From NCBI GenBank assembly GCA_024653205.1, contig JANLFO010000023.1:1-34787 (forward strand): DNA of 34,787 bases. The letters run 5' to 3'. Source of the DNA: Clostridia bacterium (GTDB lineage Bacteria; Bacillota; DSM-521; Neomoorellales; SLTJ01). Position numbers and translations under genes: made by a program. The notes under the pieces are model-generated. The model made no database searches and was not told where the DNA came from. It worked only from the letters and a program-made list of their open reading frames with translations. Positions 1 through 6,973 of the stretch are shown here, one piece after another (within the stretch, counting starts at the first letter, position 1; every line of letters begins with the position of its first letter).

Positions 1-54
1 CTCCCGCGGCATGGTCTCCAGCACCGGGTTCCAGTAGATTTGGTCGGACAGCAT
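1..54 (-). CDS. Phenylacetate-CoA ligase-like protein (N-terminal fragment)
   Basis: Only the first 18 codons lie in the window; the gene runs off the left edge. The peptide starts MLSDQIYWNPVLETMPRE, which resembles the N-terminus of phenylacetate/aryl-CoA ligases (IYWNP..ETMPRE-like). An excellent ribosome binding site, AAGGAGG, sits about 9 bases before the ATG at 54. It follows the TRAP transporter genes on the same strand, 73 bases after dctM, so it is probably their last or next co-transcribed gene. The context suggests activation of an imported aryl or carboxylic acid to its CoA ester; that is inference. The assignment rests on a very short peptide. Confidence 0.6.
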   Translation of the reverse strand, partial: MLSDQIYWNPVLETMPRE

Positions 55-127
55 GGAGAGAAAACCTCCTTGAATGGGTTTGTAGAAGGCCCCACCCCGC
101 CGTGCCCACGCGGTGCCGACCGGGCCC

Positions 128-1429
128 CTACTTCATGAGCGCTGGCAGGATGAGGGCCAGCTTGGGATAGGCAATCAGCACGGCAATGCAGGCCACAATG
201 GCCACCATAAAGGGATAGGTGCCCCGGAAGATCTCGCCCAGCGGGACGTCCCGGGCAATCCCTTTGATCACGTACACGTTAACCCCCACCGGCGGGGTGA
301 GCACTCCCATCTGCGAGACCAGCACGGTAACGACCCCGAACCAGATGGGGTCGTAGCCCAGCCGGAGCACCACCGGAAAGAGCACCGGGGTGAGCAGGGT
401 GATGAGGGGTATGGCGTCCACGAACATGCCGCCGATGAAGTAGATTATAATGATGATCGCCATGATCGCCGGGGGAGAAAGCGGCAGGCTCTCCACCCAG
501 TCGGCCAGGACGAAGGGGAGGGTGGTGATGGTCAGGAAATGGCCGAAGACCGTGGCCCCGGCCACCACGGTGAGGATCATGGTGGCGGTGAGCAGGCCGT
601 CCTTCGTGCCCTCGAAGAGATTGCCCAGCCTGACGTTTCGCCGGCAAACCCCGATTACCAGGGCGGCCACCGCGCCGATTGCTCCCGCCTGGGTGGGGCT
701 GAACCAGCCCAGGAACATCCCGCCGATCACCAGCAGGAAAAGGCCCAGGGCCTCCACCGCGCCCCCGGAGGCACGGACCCGCTCGCCCCAGCGGGAAGGC
801 GGGCTGGGCGGCCCGGCGCTGGGATCAATAAGGCAGGTAAGGTAGCAGGTCACGGCGAAGAATCCGGTCAGCACCAGGCCGGGCAGCACGCCGGCCACGA
901 AGAGCTTGCCTATGGACTGCTCGGTGAGGAGGCCGTAGATGATGAAGACGGTGCTGGGGGGAATGAGTATGCCCAGGGTTCCCCCGGAGGCCACGCAGCC
1001 GGTGGCGAAGCGCTTATTGTAGCGGTACTTGGCCATCTCCGGCAGGGCAATCCGGCCCAGGGTGGCGGAGCTGGCGGTGGTGGAGCCGCAGATGGCGGCA
1101 AAGCTGGCGCTGGCCACGATGGTGGCCAGGGCAAGACCACCGCGGATGTGGCCCACCAGCACGTGCGCCGAACGGTAAAGACGCTCCCCGATGCCGGAGA
1201 TGAAGGCGTAGGCTCCCATGAGGGTGAACATGGTGATGGCGCTAAGCGAGTAGGAGGAGAACTGCTCGAAGAAATCCCGGGCGGCGAGCGCCACCGCCTT
1301 GTCCCAGGACGCGATGTAGGCGAAGCCCAGGAGCCCGGCGATACCCATGGCCAGGGCCACGGGCACCTGCAACAGGAAAAGCACCAGCATCAGGACGATG
1401 CCGAGTAGGCCGACTTCAATTGGGGTCAC
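128..1429 (-). CDS. dctM: TRAP transporter large permease subunit (DctM family)
   Basis: Large membrane subunit of a tripartite ATP-independent periplasmic transporter, which moves an organic anion inward using an ion gradient. About 433 residues, the usual family size, with about a dozen hydrophobic segments. Family features include the region around FISGIGERLYRSAHVLVGHI, the ASASFAAICGSTTASSATLG segment and the PPVGVNVYVIKGIARDVPLG stretch near the C-terminus. A hydrophilic proline-rich loop (PSAGPPSPPSRWGERVRASG) lies in the middle. I prefer the GTG at 1429, since the GGGAGG site abuts the in-frame GTG at 1438 and is well spaced for 1429. It overlaps the end of dctQ by 14 bases, as is typical of coupled TRAP operons. 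Substrate cannot be read from sequence. Confidence 0.93.
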   Translation of the reverse strand: MTPIEVGLLGIVLMLVLFLLQVPVALAMGIAGLLGFAYIASWDKAVALAARDFFEQFSSYSLSAITMFTLMGAYAFISGIGERLYRSAHVLVGHIRGGLALATIVASASFAAICGSTTASSATLGRIALPEMAKYRYNKRFATGCVASGGTLGILIPPSTVFIIYGLLTEQSIGKLFVAGVLPGLVLTGFFAVTCYLTCLIDPSAGPPSPPSRWGERVRASGGAVEALGLFLLVIGGMFLGWFSPTQAGAIGAVAALVIGVCRRNVRLGNLFEGTKDGLLTATMILTVVAGATVFGHFLTITTLPFVLADWVESLPLSPPAIMAIIIIIYFIGGMFVDAIPLITLLTPVLFPVVLRLGYDPIWFGVVTVLVSQMGVLTPPVGVNVYVIKGIARDVPLGEIFRGTYPFMVAIVACIAVLIAYPKLALILPALMK

Positions 1430-1904
1430 GGCCTTCACCTCCCTGCCGGGTCAGCCGACTCATGAAGTACAGGGACACCGAGGCAAAACACGCCGCCAGA
1501 ATGTAGGCAAAGGGGTAATAGGGAATGTGCGCGGAGGGGGTGATTTCGCCCGAACGGGCCAGGGCCACTCCGTAAAGGTAACTCTGCCAGATCAGGATGA
1601 CGCAGAAGATCAGGCTCAGGATCGCGGCCAGGGCTTTCACCGCCTCCCCGGCCTTCCGGGGCAGCCAGGTTTCCAGGAATTCCACCGTCACCTGGCGTCC
1701 GGCCACAAAGCTGGCGGTCAGGGCGCAGCCCACGGCCACCAGCTGCCCGAAACCTACCAGTTCGGTAGACGCCTTCAGCGGGCTCAGGAAGAGCTTGGCG
1801 CCGATGACGTCCACCATGGTTACCGCCAGGATAAAGAGGAGGGTGAAAACCGCCACCCACTCAAACCAGGACCCGATGTTTTCGGCCCACCGCCTCAGCG
1901 GCAT
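1416..1904 (-). CDS. dctQ: TRAP transporter small permease subunit (DctQ family)
   Basis: Small membrane subunit that pairs with DctM. It has 162 residues and four hydrophobic segments, starting with WFEWVAVFTLLFILAVTMVD, then LVAVGCALTASFVAGRQVTV, then a third after the KAGEAVKALAAI stretch, and a last one near PFAYILAACFASVSLYF. The VAGRQVTVEFLETWLP motif is typical of DctQ proteins. The gene sits between dctP and dctM and overlaps dctM. It is separated from dctP by about 100 bases that hold a strong hairpin, which could lower expression of the membrane subunits relative to the binding protein. Confidence 0.9.
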   Translation of the reverse strand: MPLRRWAENIGSWFEWVAVFTLLFILAVTMVDVIGAKLFLSPLKASTELVGFGQLVAVGCALTASFVAGRQVTVEFLETWLPRKAGEAVKALAAILSLIFCVILIWQSYLYGVALARSGEITPSAHIPYYPFAYILAACFASVSLYFMSRLTRQGGEGRDPN

Positions 1905-1943
1905 GGGTTGCCAGGCCTCCTTTCCGCCTTGCCTGAACCGGCG

Positions 1944-1983
1944 CAGGGGCGGGCCGGGACCAAGCCGTCCCGGCCCGCCCCTG
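1944..1983 (-). terminator. Strong intercistronic hairpin between dctP and dctQ
   Basis: A perfect 17-bp GC-rich inverted repeat (arms 1944-1960 and 1967-1983) with a 6-base loop lies just after the dctP stop codon. No run of T follows it on the minus strand, so it is more likely a mRNA stabiliser, a partial attenuator or a processing site than a full terminator. Such elements after the binding-protein gene of a transport operon are known to raise its share of the transcript; that role here is inferred. Confidence 0.6.
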
Positions 1984-2005
1984 TGACCGATGGCCTAAGT
2001 TGAAA

Positions 2006-3157
2006 CTACTTCGAGACGCGCACCTCGTCCGGTCCGGTGTCGGACTTCACACCCAGCTCGATCTGCTTCTGGGTCCAGTAGTCGATGCGCTGGCGCGCGA
2101 AGTCGATCCAGCCGCGCACCTCGGACTCCTGGTGACCGGCGGCCACCATGGACTGCACGTATTCGTCGACCACTTTCTCGGCCGCCTGCTTCCAGCGATC
2201 CACCTCTTCCGGCGGCAGCTCGATGATTTCTATCCCGGACTGCTTGACGTACTCGATGCCCTTGATGCCCAGCTCGTTCCACATGTTGGTCATCTTCTCG
2301 TGGAATTCCTCATCCACGTACTTGGTGATGGCCTCCTGGATGTCCGCCGGCAGCTTGTCCCAGGTATCCTTGTTCATGGTCACGTAGAAGGTGTACACCT
2401 GTCCCATCGGCCAGGCCTCGGTGAAGTACTTGGTAACCTCGCCGAGCTTGAAGACGATCATGGTCTCGTAGTTGACCATGCACCCTTCGATCACTTTCTT
2501 GCTCAGGTTGTCGTAGGCCTCGGCCATGGCCACCGGCCTGGGCGTGGCACCCAGGGCCTCCACCAGCTTGCCGATGTAGCCGGTGCCCCGCAGGACAAGC
2601 CCCTTCATGTCCTCGAGCTTGCGCACGGGACGGGTAGCGGTAGCCACGCCGTTCACCGGGGTGCTGGTCAGCACCAGAACGTGCGTCTCGTCAAATTCCT
2701 TGGGCTGGAACTGCTTCAGGAAGTCTTGGGCCACGTGGCTGGCCACCCAGGCGTTGGGGAAGCCCAGCGGAAGGTCCAGCACCTCGGTCTGCTTGAAGCG
2801 ACCGAAGGTGTAGGAGAGGTTGGCCAGGCCGATGTCGGCGATACCCTGGGCCACGCCGTCGTACATCTTGGGGGCCGTCAGGAGGGTGCCGCCGGGGTAG
2901 TATTCGATCTTGACCCGGCCGTTGGTGACGCGCTCGATGTCCTGGCAAAACTCCTGTCCGAGCTTGCCCGGTCCGCTCTCCGGGGCGTAGTAGTTGGCAA
3001 AGCGCAGGGTTATAGTTTCCTGAGAGGCGGAGGAACCCTGGGAGCCTTCCTGGGAGGGCGTCTGCCCACCACCGCCCCCACAGCCGGCGAGGGCGGTGAC
3101 GATAAGACTGGCGGCGACCAACAGGGAAACCAGCCATAATCTTTTCCGTTTGGGCAT
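2006..3157 (-). CDS. dctP: TRAP transporter substrate-binding lipoprotein (DctP family)
   Basis: Extracytoplasmic solute receptor of 383 residues. The N-terminus is a lipoprotein signal: KRKR, a hydrophobic stretch, then the lipobox LAGC with the lipid-bearing Cys near residue 25, followed by a glycine-rich linker. The mature part carries DctP family features: LRFANYYAPESGPGKLGQEF near the start, LPLGFPNAW, GVATATRPVRKLEDMKGLVL, the conserved Arg region VLRGTG, and a C-terminal helical region. It is anchored outside the membrane, binds the substrate and hands it to DctQM. An AAAGGAGG ribosome binding site lies about 9 bases before the ATG. First gene of the transporter operon. The ligand is unknown; the adjacent CoA-ligase-like gene hints at a carboxylic or aromatic acid. 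Confidence 0.94.
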   Translation of the reverse strand: MPKRKRLWLVSLLVAASLIVTALAGCGGGGGQTPSQEGSQGSSASQETITLRFANYYAPESGPGKLGQEFCQDIERVTNGRVKIEYYPGGTLLTAPKMYDGVAQGIADIGLANLSYTFGRFKQTEVLDLPLGFPNAWVASHVAQDFLKQFQPKEFDETHVLVLTSTPVNGVATATRPVRKLEDMKGLVLRGTGYIGKLVEALGATPRPVAMAEAYDNLSKKVIEGCMVNYETMIVFKLGEVTKYFTEAWPMGQVYTFYVTMNKDTWDKLPADIQEAITKYVDEEFHEKMTNMWNELGIKGIEYVKQSGIEIIELPPEEVDRWKQAAEKVVDEYVQSMVAAGHQESEVRGWIDFARQRIDYWTQKQIELGVKSDTGPDEVRVSK

Positions 3158-3331
3158 AGCAACTCCTCCTTTAAAATAGTTTGACCTCCGAGCAGTTTCG
3201 TACCTACCTTACCTTCAATCATACTGTATATATCTGTAAATTTAATCCTTTATCCGGACGCGCCTTCACCCCCTTCGCTTCGGTTTCTTCCCGCTGCCCA
3301 CTCTCCCCGGCCTATCGGCCTCCGACCACCA

Positions 3332-3379
3332 GACAAAAGCAAAAGGCCTGGCCTACCATGAAAAATGGTTGCCAAGCCT
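3332..3379 (-). terminator. Rho-independent terminator-like hairpin upstream of dctP
   Basis: Read on the minus strand, AGGCTTGGCAACCAT and ATGGTAGGCCAGGCCT form an imperfect stem of about 15 bp around a TTTTC loop, followed by TTTTGCTTTTG. This fits an intrinsic terminator. It could end the Moco operon that runs in from higher coordinates, or act as an attenuator in the dctP leader, which starts about 175 bases downstream. Confidence 0.5.
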
Positions 3380-3615
3380 ATAATCCTCGATTGACCGGGC
3401 TACGCGATTCCCCTCTGCCTCGCCCGGCCAGGTCAACACCTGCCCCGCGATTCGGCCGCCGCCCGTCCTGCACGAAACCCTTGCTGCAGTGAAGTCCTGG
3501 GTCGAAAGCTTCTGGCGCACCTTTCCACTATTTTCCGGCGGTTTAAAGGGCACCGTTTAAGCTCCTCCGCAGTAATCTGCTTGAAACTTATTGGGTTGTC
3601 TATCGGCCGGACCAC

Positions 3616-3631
3616 TGGCACAGTTGATGCA
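3616..3631 (+). promoter_or_regulatory. Orphan sigma-54 (-24/-12) promoter-like site
   Basis: TGGCAC followed by six bases and TGCA, with the invariant GG (3617) and GC (3629) exactly 12 bases apart, matches the sigma-54 consensus. It points to the plus strand, but no plus-strand gene follows: transcription would run antisense to the Moco operon end. It may be chance. Confidence 0.3.
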
Positions 3632-3767
3632 AAACGCACCTACCCCTTTGCCACGGTGATTCTAGTGGATGCCCGTCTTTGATTCGTTATAATACGCTAC
3701 ATTCGTGCGGTTGGTTTTTATCCATCTGAATGTAGCCCAAACTACCTACTGCCTCAAAATAAGGAAA

Positions 3768-4436
3768 CTAGGCCGGGGGCTCGAGCCGCAGAGAGGCGCC
3801 GTAATCGGTCAGCTGTACGGTGAAGGTGGCCCGCGCCTGCGGATTCGTGCGACTCCGCGCCTCCACAAATACCTTCTGCAACCGACGAGTGCGGCAGTCT
3901 ATCCAGACCCGATAGCTGAACTCCTCAAACCAGGTGGTAAGGAAGGGGTTGGCCGGCACGGCCGTGAACTCCAGGACGTGCTGCCGTTTCTCCCGGCCGC
4001 GGTAGAGGGCCGGGCCCCGGCTTTCAAATTCCAGCGCCGATAGAGGATCGATTTCGGCCATAAGCATGTTCTGGCGCTTCAGCTCGTTTTGCGGTATGAC
4101 CAGCCATTTGCCGCTCCGGGAATCCAGCAGGTAGGCGGTATCCCCGACCTGGTATACTTCCACGTGGTCTCCGGCCAGCGTACCTCGGAAATGGAAATTC
4201 CCCTCCCGGTCCCGCTCGCCGACCACCTCGCTCAGCACCCGGCGCTCCCCCTCCACCACCAATTCGGCCTGAACCTGATAGCGAAAGCTGGGAGCGGCAA
4301 AGGCATCCCGCAAAGCCCGCGCCAGCAACTCCTCCGGTTCCACCTTGTAGTACAGCAGGTAATAGCCGTAAGCCCAGCGGCCGGCGAGTACGACCACCAG
4401 ACCGGCCAGCACCACCAGGAGCCACCGACGCCTCAC
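3768..4436 (-). CDS. Membrane-anchored protein of unknown function, LolA/LppX-like
   Basis: 222 residues; I do not recognise a named family. Residues 1-30 form a basic start (MRRRW) and one hydrophobic segment without a clear lipobox, so the protein is probably anchored in the membrane with the rest outside. The body reads like a beta-rich lipid-carrier or outer-lipoprotein fold: alternating strands such as FRYQVQAELVVEGERRVLSE, NFHFRGTLAGDHVEVYQVGD and YLLDSRSGKWLVIP, similar in style to LolA/LppX/LprG proteins (inference). GTG start at 4436 behind GGGAGG. Last gene of the Moco run, 78 bases after mogA, with a hairpin in the gap; it may not be functionally linked to Moco. Confidence 0.75.
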   Translation of the reverse strand: MRRRWLLVVLAGLVVVLAGRWAYGYYLLYYKVEPEELLARALRDAFAAPSFRYQVQAELVVEGERRVLSEVVGERDREGNFHFRGTLAGDHVEVYQVGDTAYLLDSRSGKWLVIPQNELKRQNMLMAEIDPLSALEFESRGPALYRGREKRQHVLEFTAVPANPFLTTWFEEFSYRVWIDCRTRRLQKVFVEARSRTNPQARATFTVQLTDYGASLRLEPPA

Positions 4437-4455
4437 GTCTTTCGGCCTCCCGCCC

Positions 4456-4481
4456 GTAGGAATCCCGCCCTAGATTCCTAC
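4456..4481 (-). repeat. 9-bp perfect stem-loop in the mogA to 3768-4436 gap
   Basis: GTAGGAATC (4456-4464) and GATTCCTAC (4473-4481) pair perfectly around an 8-base loop. The hairpin lies between the mogA stop codon and the ribosome binding site of the next gene. No T-run follows, so a processing or mRNA-stability role is likelier than termination. Confidence 0.45.
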
Positions 4482-4514
4482 TGGCCGGCCGGAGGAATAA
4501 TGCCAGGATAATCC

Positions 4515-5036
4515 TTACAGCGCCGGGCCGGGTTCTTCTCCTTCCGGGCGGGCGCACTCCGCCGCCTCCCCCCTCAGCACTTCCAGGCCGTGGGGGAGGG
4601 CGGGCAGGATGGCCTCCAGGTTCTCGCGCACCCCCCGAGGCCCGCCGGGGAGATTTATGATCAGGGTGCGGCCCCGGATAACCGCCGTGGCCCGGGAGAG
4701 CATGGCCCGGGGAGTGGCCTTCAGCCCCGCCAGGCGCATGGCCTCGGCAATGCCCGGAACCAGGCGATCGGCCACGGCCAGGGTGGCTTCCGGGGTAACG
4801 TCGCGGGGTCCGAAGCCCGTGCCTCCGGTGGTCAGAATCAGGTCTAAGCCCTTTTCGTCCGCCCACCGGCGCATCTGCTCGGCCAGGAGTTCCTTTTCGT
4901 CGGGGAGGACCGCCCGCTCCACCACCCGGCCGCCGATCCGGCCGATTACCTCTGCCGCCACCAGGGCGCTGGTGTCCTCGCGCTCGCCGCGCGAACCCTT
5001 GTCGCTGGCGGTAAGTATACCCACGGTAAACTCCAT
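4515..5036 (-). CDS. mogA: Molybdopterin adenylyltransferase (MogA/MoaB family)
   Basis: Activates molybdopterin by adenylation before metal insertion, a late step in Moco (or tungsten cofactor) synthesis. From the ATG at 5036 the protein has 173 residues, normal for MogA/MoaB. Visible motifs are VGILTASDKGSRG at the start, the substrate-binding LILTTGGTGFGPRDVTPEAT, and LIINLPGGPRGVRENLEAI toward the end. A longer frame reaching 5132 has no better start and would overlap the MOSC gene, so I use the internal ATG, which follows GGAGGAGG at a rather long distance. Five bases separate it from the MOSC stop codon. Confidence 0.92.
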   Translation of the reverse strand: MEFTVGILTASDKGSRGEREDTSALVAAEVIGRIGGRVVERAVLPDEKELLAEQMRRWADEKGLDLILTTGGTGFGPRDVTPEATLAVADRLVPGIAEAMRLAGLKATPRAMLSRATAVIRGRTLIINLPGGPRGVRENLEAILPALPHGLEVLRGEAAECARPEGEEPGPAL

Positions 5037-5041
5037 GACGG

Positions 5042-5488
5042 TCAGGTTTCCTCCTCCACGATGTCGTCCCCGGCCTGGACCCATCCGCCCTTCAAGACCC
5101 GGGCAAAGATGCCTTCTTTGGGCATGATGCACTTTCCGGTCTTCTGAAAGATGGCGCAGCCGGTATGGCAGGTCTTGCCGATCTGGGTCACCTCGACCAG
5201 CACTTCAGGACCCAGCCGCAGCCGGGTGCCTATCGGCAGAGCCCAGAGATCCAACCCCTCGGTGGTAATATTCTCGGCAAAATCTCCCGGCCCTACTTCC
5301 AGGCCCAGGGCCCGCATTTTGGCAATGCTCTCTACCCCCAGAAGGCTGACCTGGCGGTGCCAATCCCCGGCGTGGGCATCTCCTTCTAACCCGTGCTCGC
5401 GCACCAGGTAGGCCCGCCCCACGTCCTGCTTGGGCACCCCGGTTTCCCTGCTGGTGCACACCGCCACCACCTTACCTCTCACTGCCAT
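5042..5488 (-). CDS. MOSC domain-containing protein
   Basis: 148 residues covering a single stand-alone MOSC domain, the C-terminal part of Moco sulfurases, thought to bind or carry sulfur and Moco. Features: [20 protein letters not shown] near the start, [34 protein letters not shown] and a cysteine-rich [15 protein letters not shown] segment followed by [14 protein letters not shown]. Stand-alone MOSC genes between moaC and mogA are common in acetogenic and sulfate-reducing Firmicutes (family knowledge). ATG at 5488 behind GGAGGAG, overlapping the end of moaC by 17 bases. It may sulfurate the formate dehydrogenase cofactor or tune the Moco pool; the exact role is not established. Confidence 0.9.
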   Translation of the reverse strand: MAVRGKVVAVCTSRETGVPKQDVGRAYLVREHGLEGDAHAGDWHRQVSLLGVESIAKMRALGLEVGPGDFAENITTEGLDLWALPIGTRLRLGPEVLVEVTQIGKTCHTGCAIFQKTGKCIMPKEGIFARVLKGGWVQAGDDIVEEET

Positions 5489-5996
5489 CCGGCTCGTCTC
5501 CTCCTTCCGGCCAGGGCTCTCCCGGCCGCAGATAGGTGCCGCTCCGGCCTCCGCGCTTGGCCACCAGGCGCACCGCTTCGATTACCATTTCTCGGTCTAC
5601 CGCCTTGGCCATGTCGTAGACGGTAAGGGCGGCCACGGCCACCGCGGTCAGGGCTTCCATCTCCACGCCGGTGCGGGCGGCAGTGCGCACCCGGGCCTCG
5701 ATCTCCACCGTGGAAGCTTCCTCGTCCAGACTAAAATCCACCGCGCAGGAGCCCAGGGGCAGGGGATGGCACAGGGGTATTAGCCGCCCCGTTTCCTTGG
5801 CGGCCATTATCCCCGCCACCCGGGCCACGGCCAGCACGTCCCCCTTGGCCAGGGCGTTCTCGCGAATGAGCCTCAGGGTTTCCGGCCGCATCCGTACCCG
5901 GCCCCGGGCCACCGCCTCCCGCACCGTTTCCGCCTTGGGAGTGACGTCCACCATACGGGCGGCGCCCTGTTGGTCTACGTGAGTAAGCGTGGCCAT
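5472..5996 (-). CDS. moaC: Cyclic pyranopterin monophosphate synthase MoaC
   Basis: With MoaA it converts GTP to cyclic pyranopterin monophosphate, the first step of Moco synthesis. 174 residues. Family signatures: an N-terminal [20 protein letters not shown], the [12 protein letters not shown] segment, and [20 protein letters not shown] with AKAVD, which carries the catalytic Asp and Lys. The C-terminus [14 protein letters not shown] is slightly longer than usual. AGGAGGATAGGAT precedes the ATG at 5996. It starts 3 bases after the moaA stop codon, so it is surely co-transcribed and probably translated together with it. Confidence 0.96.
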   Translation of the reverse strand: MATLTHVDQQGAARMVDVTPKAETVREAVARGRVRMRPETLRLIRENALAKGDVLAVARVAGIMAAKETGRLIPLCHPLPLGSCAVDFSLDEEASTVEIEARVRTAARTGVEMEALTAVAVAALTVYDMAKAVDREMVIEAVRLVAKRGGRSGTYLRPGEPWPEGGDEPDGSER

Positions 5997-5999
5997 ATC

Positions 6000-6971
6000 C
6001 TATCCTCCTATCTGCCACATGCCGGCTTCCTCGGCCTTTCCCGCCCGGCAGCCGAACCGGTGCTGGCGGGGCTTGGCCGCCACCGCCTGTCGGAACAACC
6101 CGGCCAGTTCCGCCTCGCCCGCCCCGGCCCGCAGGGGCCCGCGCAGGTCGATCTGAAAATCGCTTTCCAGACAGGGCCGCAACTGGCCGTCGGCGGTAAG
6201 CCGCAGCCGGTTACAGGTGGCGCAGAAGGGGCGGGTCAGGGCGGCGATGACTCCCAGCGTGCCCTTTCCGCCGGGGAGACGGTAGTATTCGGCCGGGCCG
6301 TTGCCCGCCACCCGCACCGGCTCCAGCCGGGCTACCCGGCCGAGGCGGGCCAGCACCTCGGTGGCAGGGAGAAAGGGGTAGTCGCCGTTGGCCGCCCCCA
6401 GGGGCATGAGCTCTATGAAACGCACGTGCAGCGGCCGCTCTTGGGTCAGCCGGGCGAAGCCCTCGATTTCCTCTTCGTTGAACCCCCGGAAGATAACCAC
6501 GTTGATCTTCACCGGATCGAAGCCGACCGCCAGGGCGGCCTCGATGCCCGCCCACACCCGGGTTAGTTCTCCTCCCCGGGTGATGAAGGCGTACTTCTCG
6601 GGGTCAAGTGTGTCCAGGCTGATGTTGACCCGCCTGAGCCCCGCCCGCCGCAGGTCCGCCGCCTGCTCGGCCAGCAGTATGCCGTTGGTGGTGAGGGCCA
6701 GATCCTCTATGCCCGCCAGCTCGGCCGTACGGGCCACCAGGTAGGGGAAGTTGCGCCGCACCAGGGGTTCCCCGCCGGTGAAGCGGATGCGGGTGAGCCC
6801 CAGGCCCACCGCCACCTCCAGGAGGCGGACCATCTCCTCGAGCCGCAGGATTTCCTCGTGCGACTTGCGCTCCACTCCTTCCTCCGGCATGCAGTAGCGA
6901 CAGCGGAGGTTACAGCGGTCGGTAACCGAAACCCGCAGGTAGTTGATGTTGCGTCCCCACCGGTCGCGCAT
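6000..6971 (-). CDS. moaA: GTP 3',8-cyclase MoaA (radical SAM)
   Basis: Radical SAM enzyme that rearranges GTP in the first committed step of Moco synthesis, in the cytoplasm. 323 residues, typical. The SAM-binding [4Fe-4S] motif is TDRCNLRCRYCMPEEG at about residue 20; the GGEP motif follows (RIRFTGGEPLVRR). The second, GTP-binding cluster is seen in FCATCNRLRLTADGQLRPC. The C-terminus ends in MWQIGG, the glycine-rich tail needed for activity. ATG at 6971 follows GGAGGAGGG at good spacing, 3 bases after the upstream gene. Confidence 0.97.
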   Translation of the reverse strand: MRDRWGRNINYLRVSVTDRCNLRCRYCMPEEGVERKSHEEILRLEEMVRLLEVAVGLGLTRIRFTGGEPLVRRNFPYLVARTAELAGIEDLALTTNGILLAEQAADLRRAGLRRVNISLDTLDPEKYAFITRGGELTRVWAGIEAALAVGFDPVKINVVIFRGFNEEEIEGFARLTQERPLHVRFIELMPLGAANGDYPFLPATEVLARLGRVARLEPVRVAGNGPAEYYRLPGGKGTLGVIAALTRPFCATCNRLRLTADGQLRPCLESDFQIDLRGPLRAGAGEAELAGLFRQAVAAKPRQHRFGCRAGKAEEAGMWQIGG

Positions 6972-6973
6972 GT

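Larger units (their letters stand above)
3158..3767. other. Gene-free region upstream of the TRAP operon
   Basis: About 610 bases without a credible gene: the open frames here lack ribosome binding sites and protein-like composition. It is richer in A+T than its surroundings, notably at 3220-3250 and 3680-3770, and so likely holds the dctP promoter, though no minus-strand -35/-10 pair stands out. It contains a terminator-like hairpin at 3332-3379 and a plus-strand match to a sigma-54 promoter at 3616-3631, listed separately. Confidence 0.5.

Noticed and set aside
3181-3639. Short open frames on both strands upstream of dctP (for example 3181-3492, 3433-3639)
   Set aside because: No ribosome binding sites, low-complexity Arg/Pro/Ser composition and no family resemblance.
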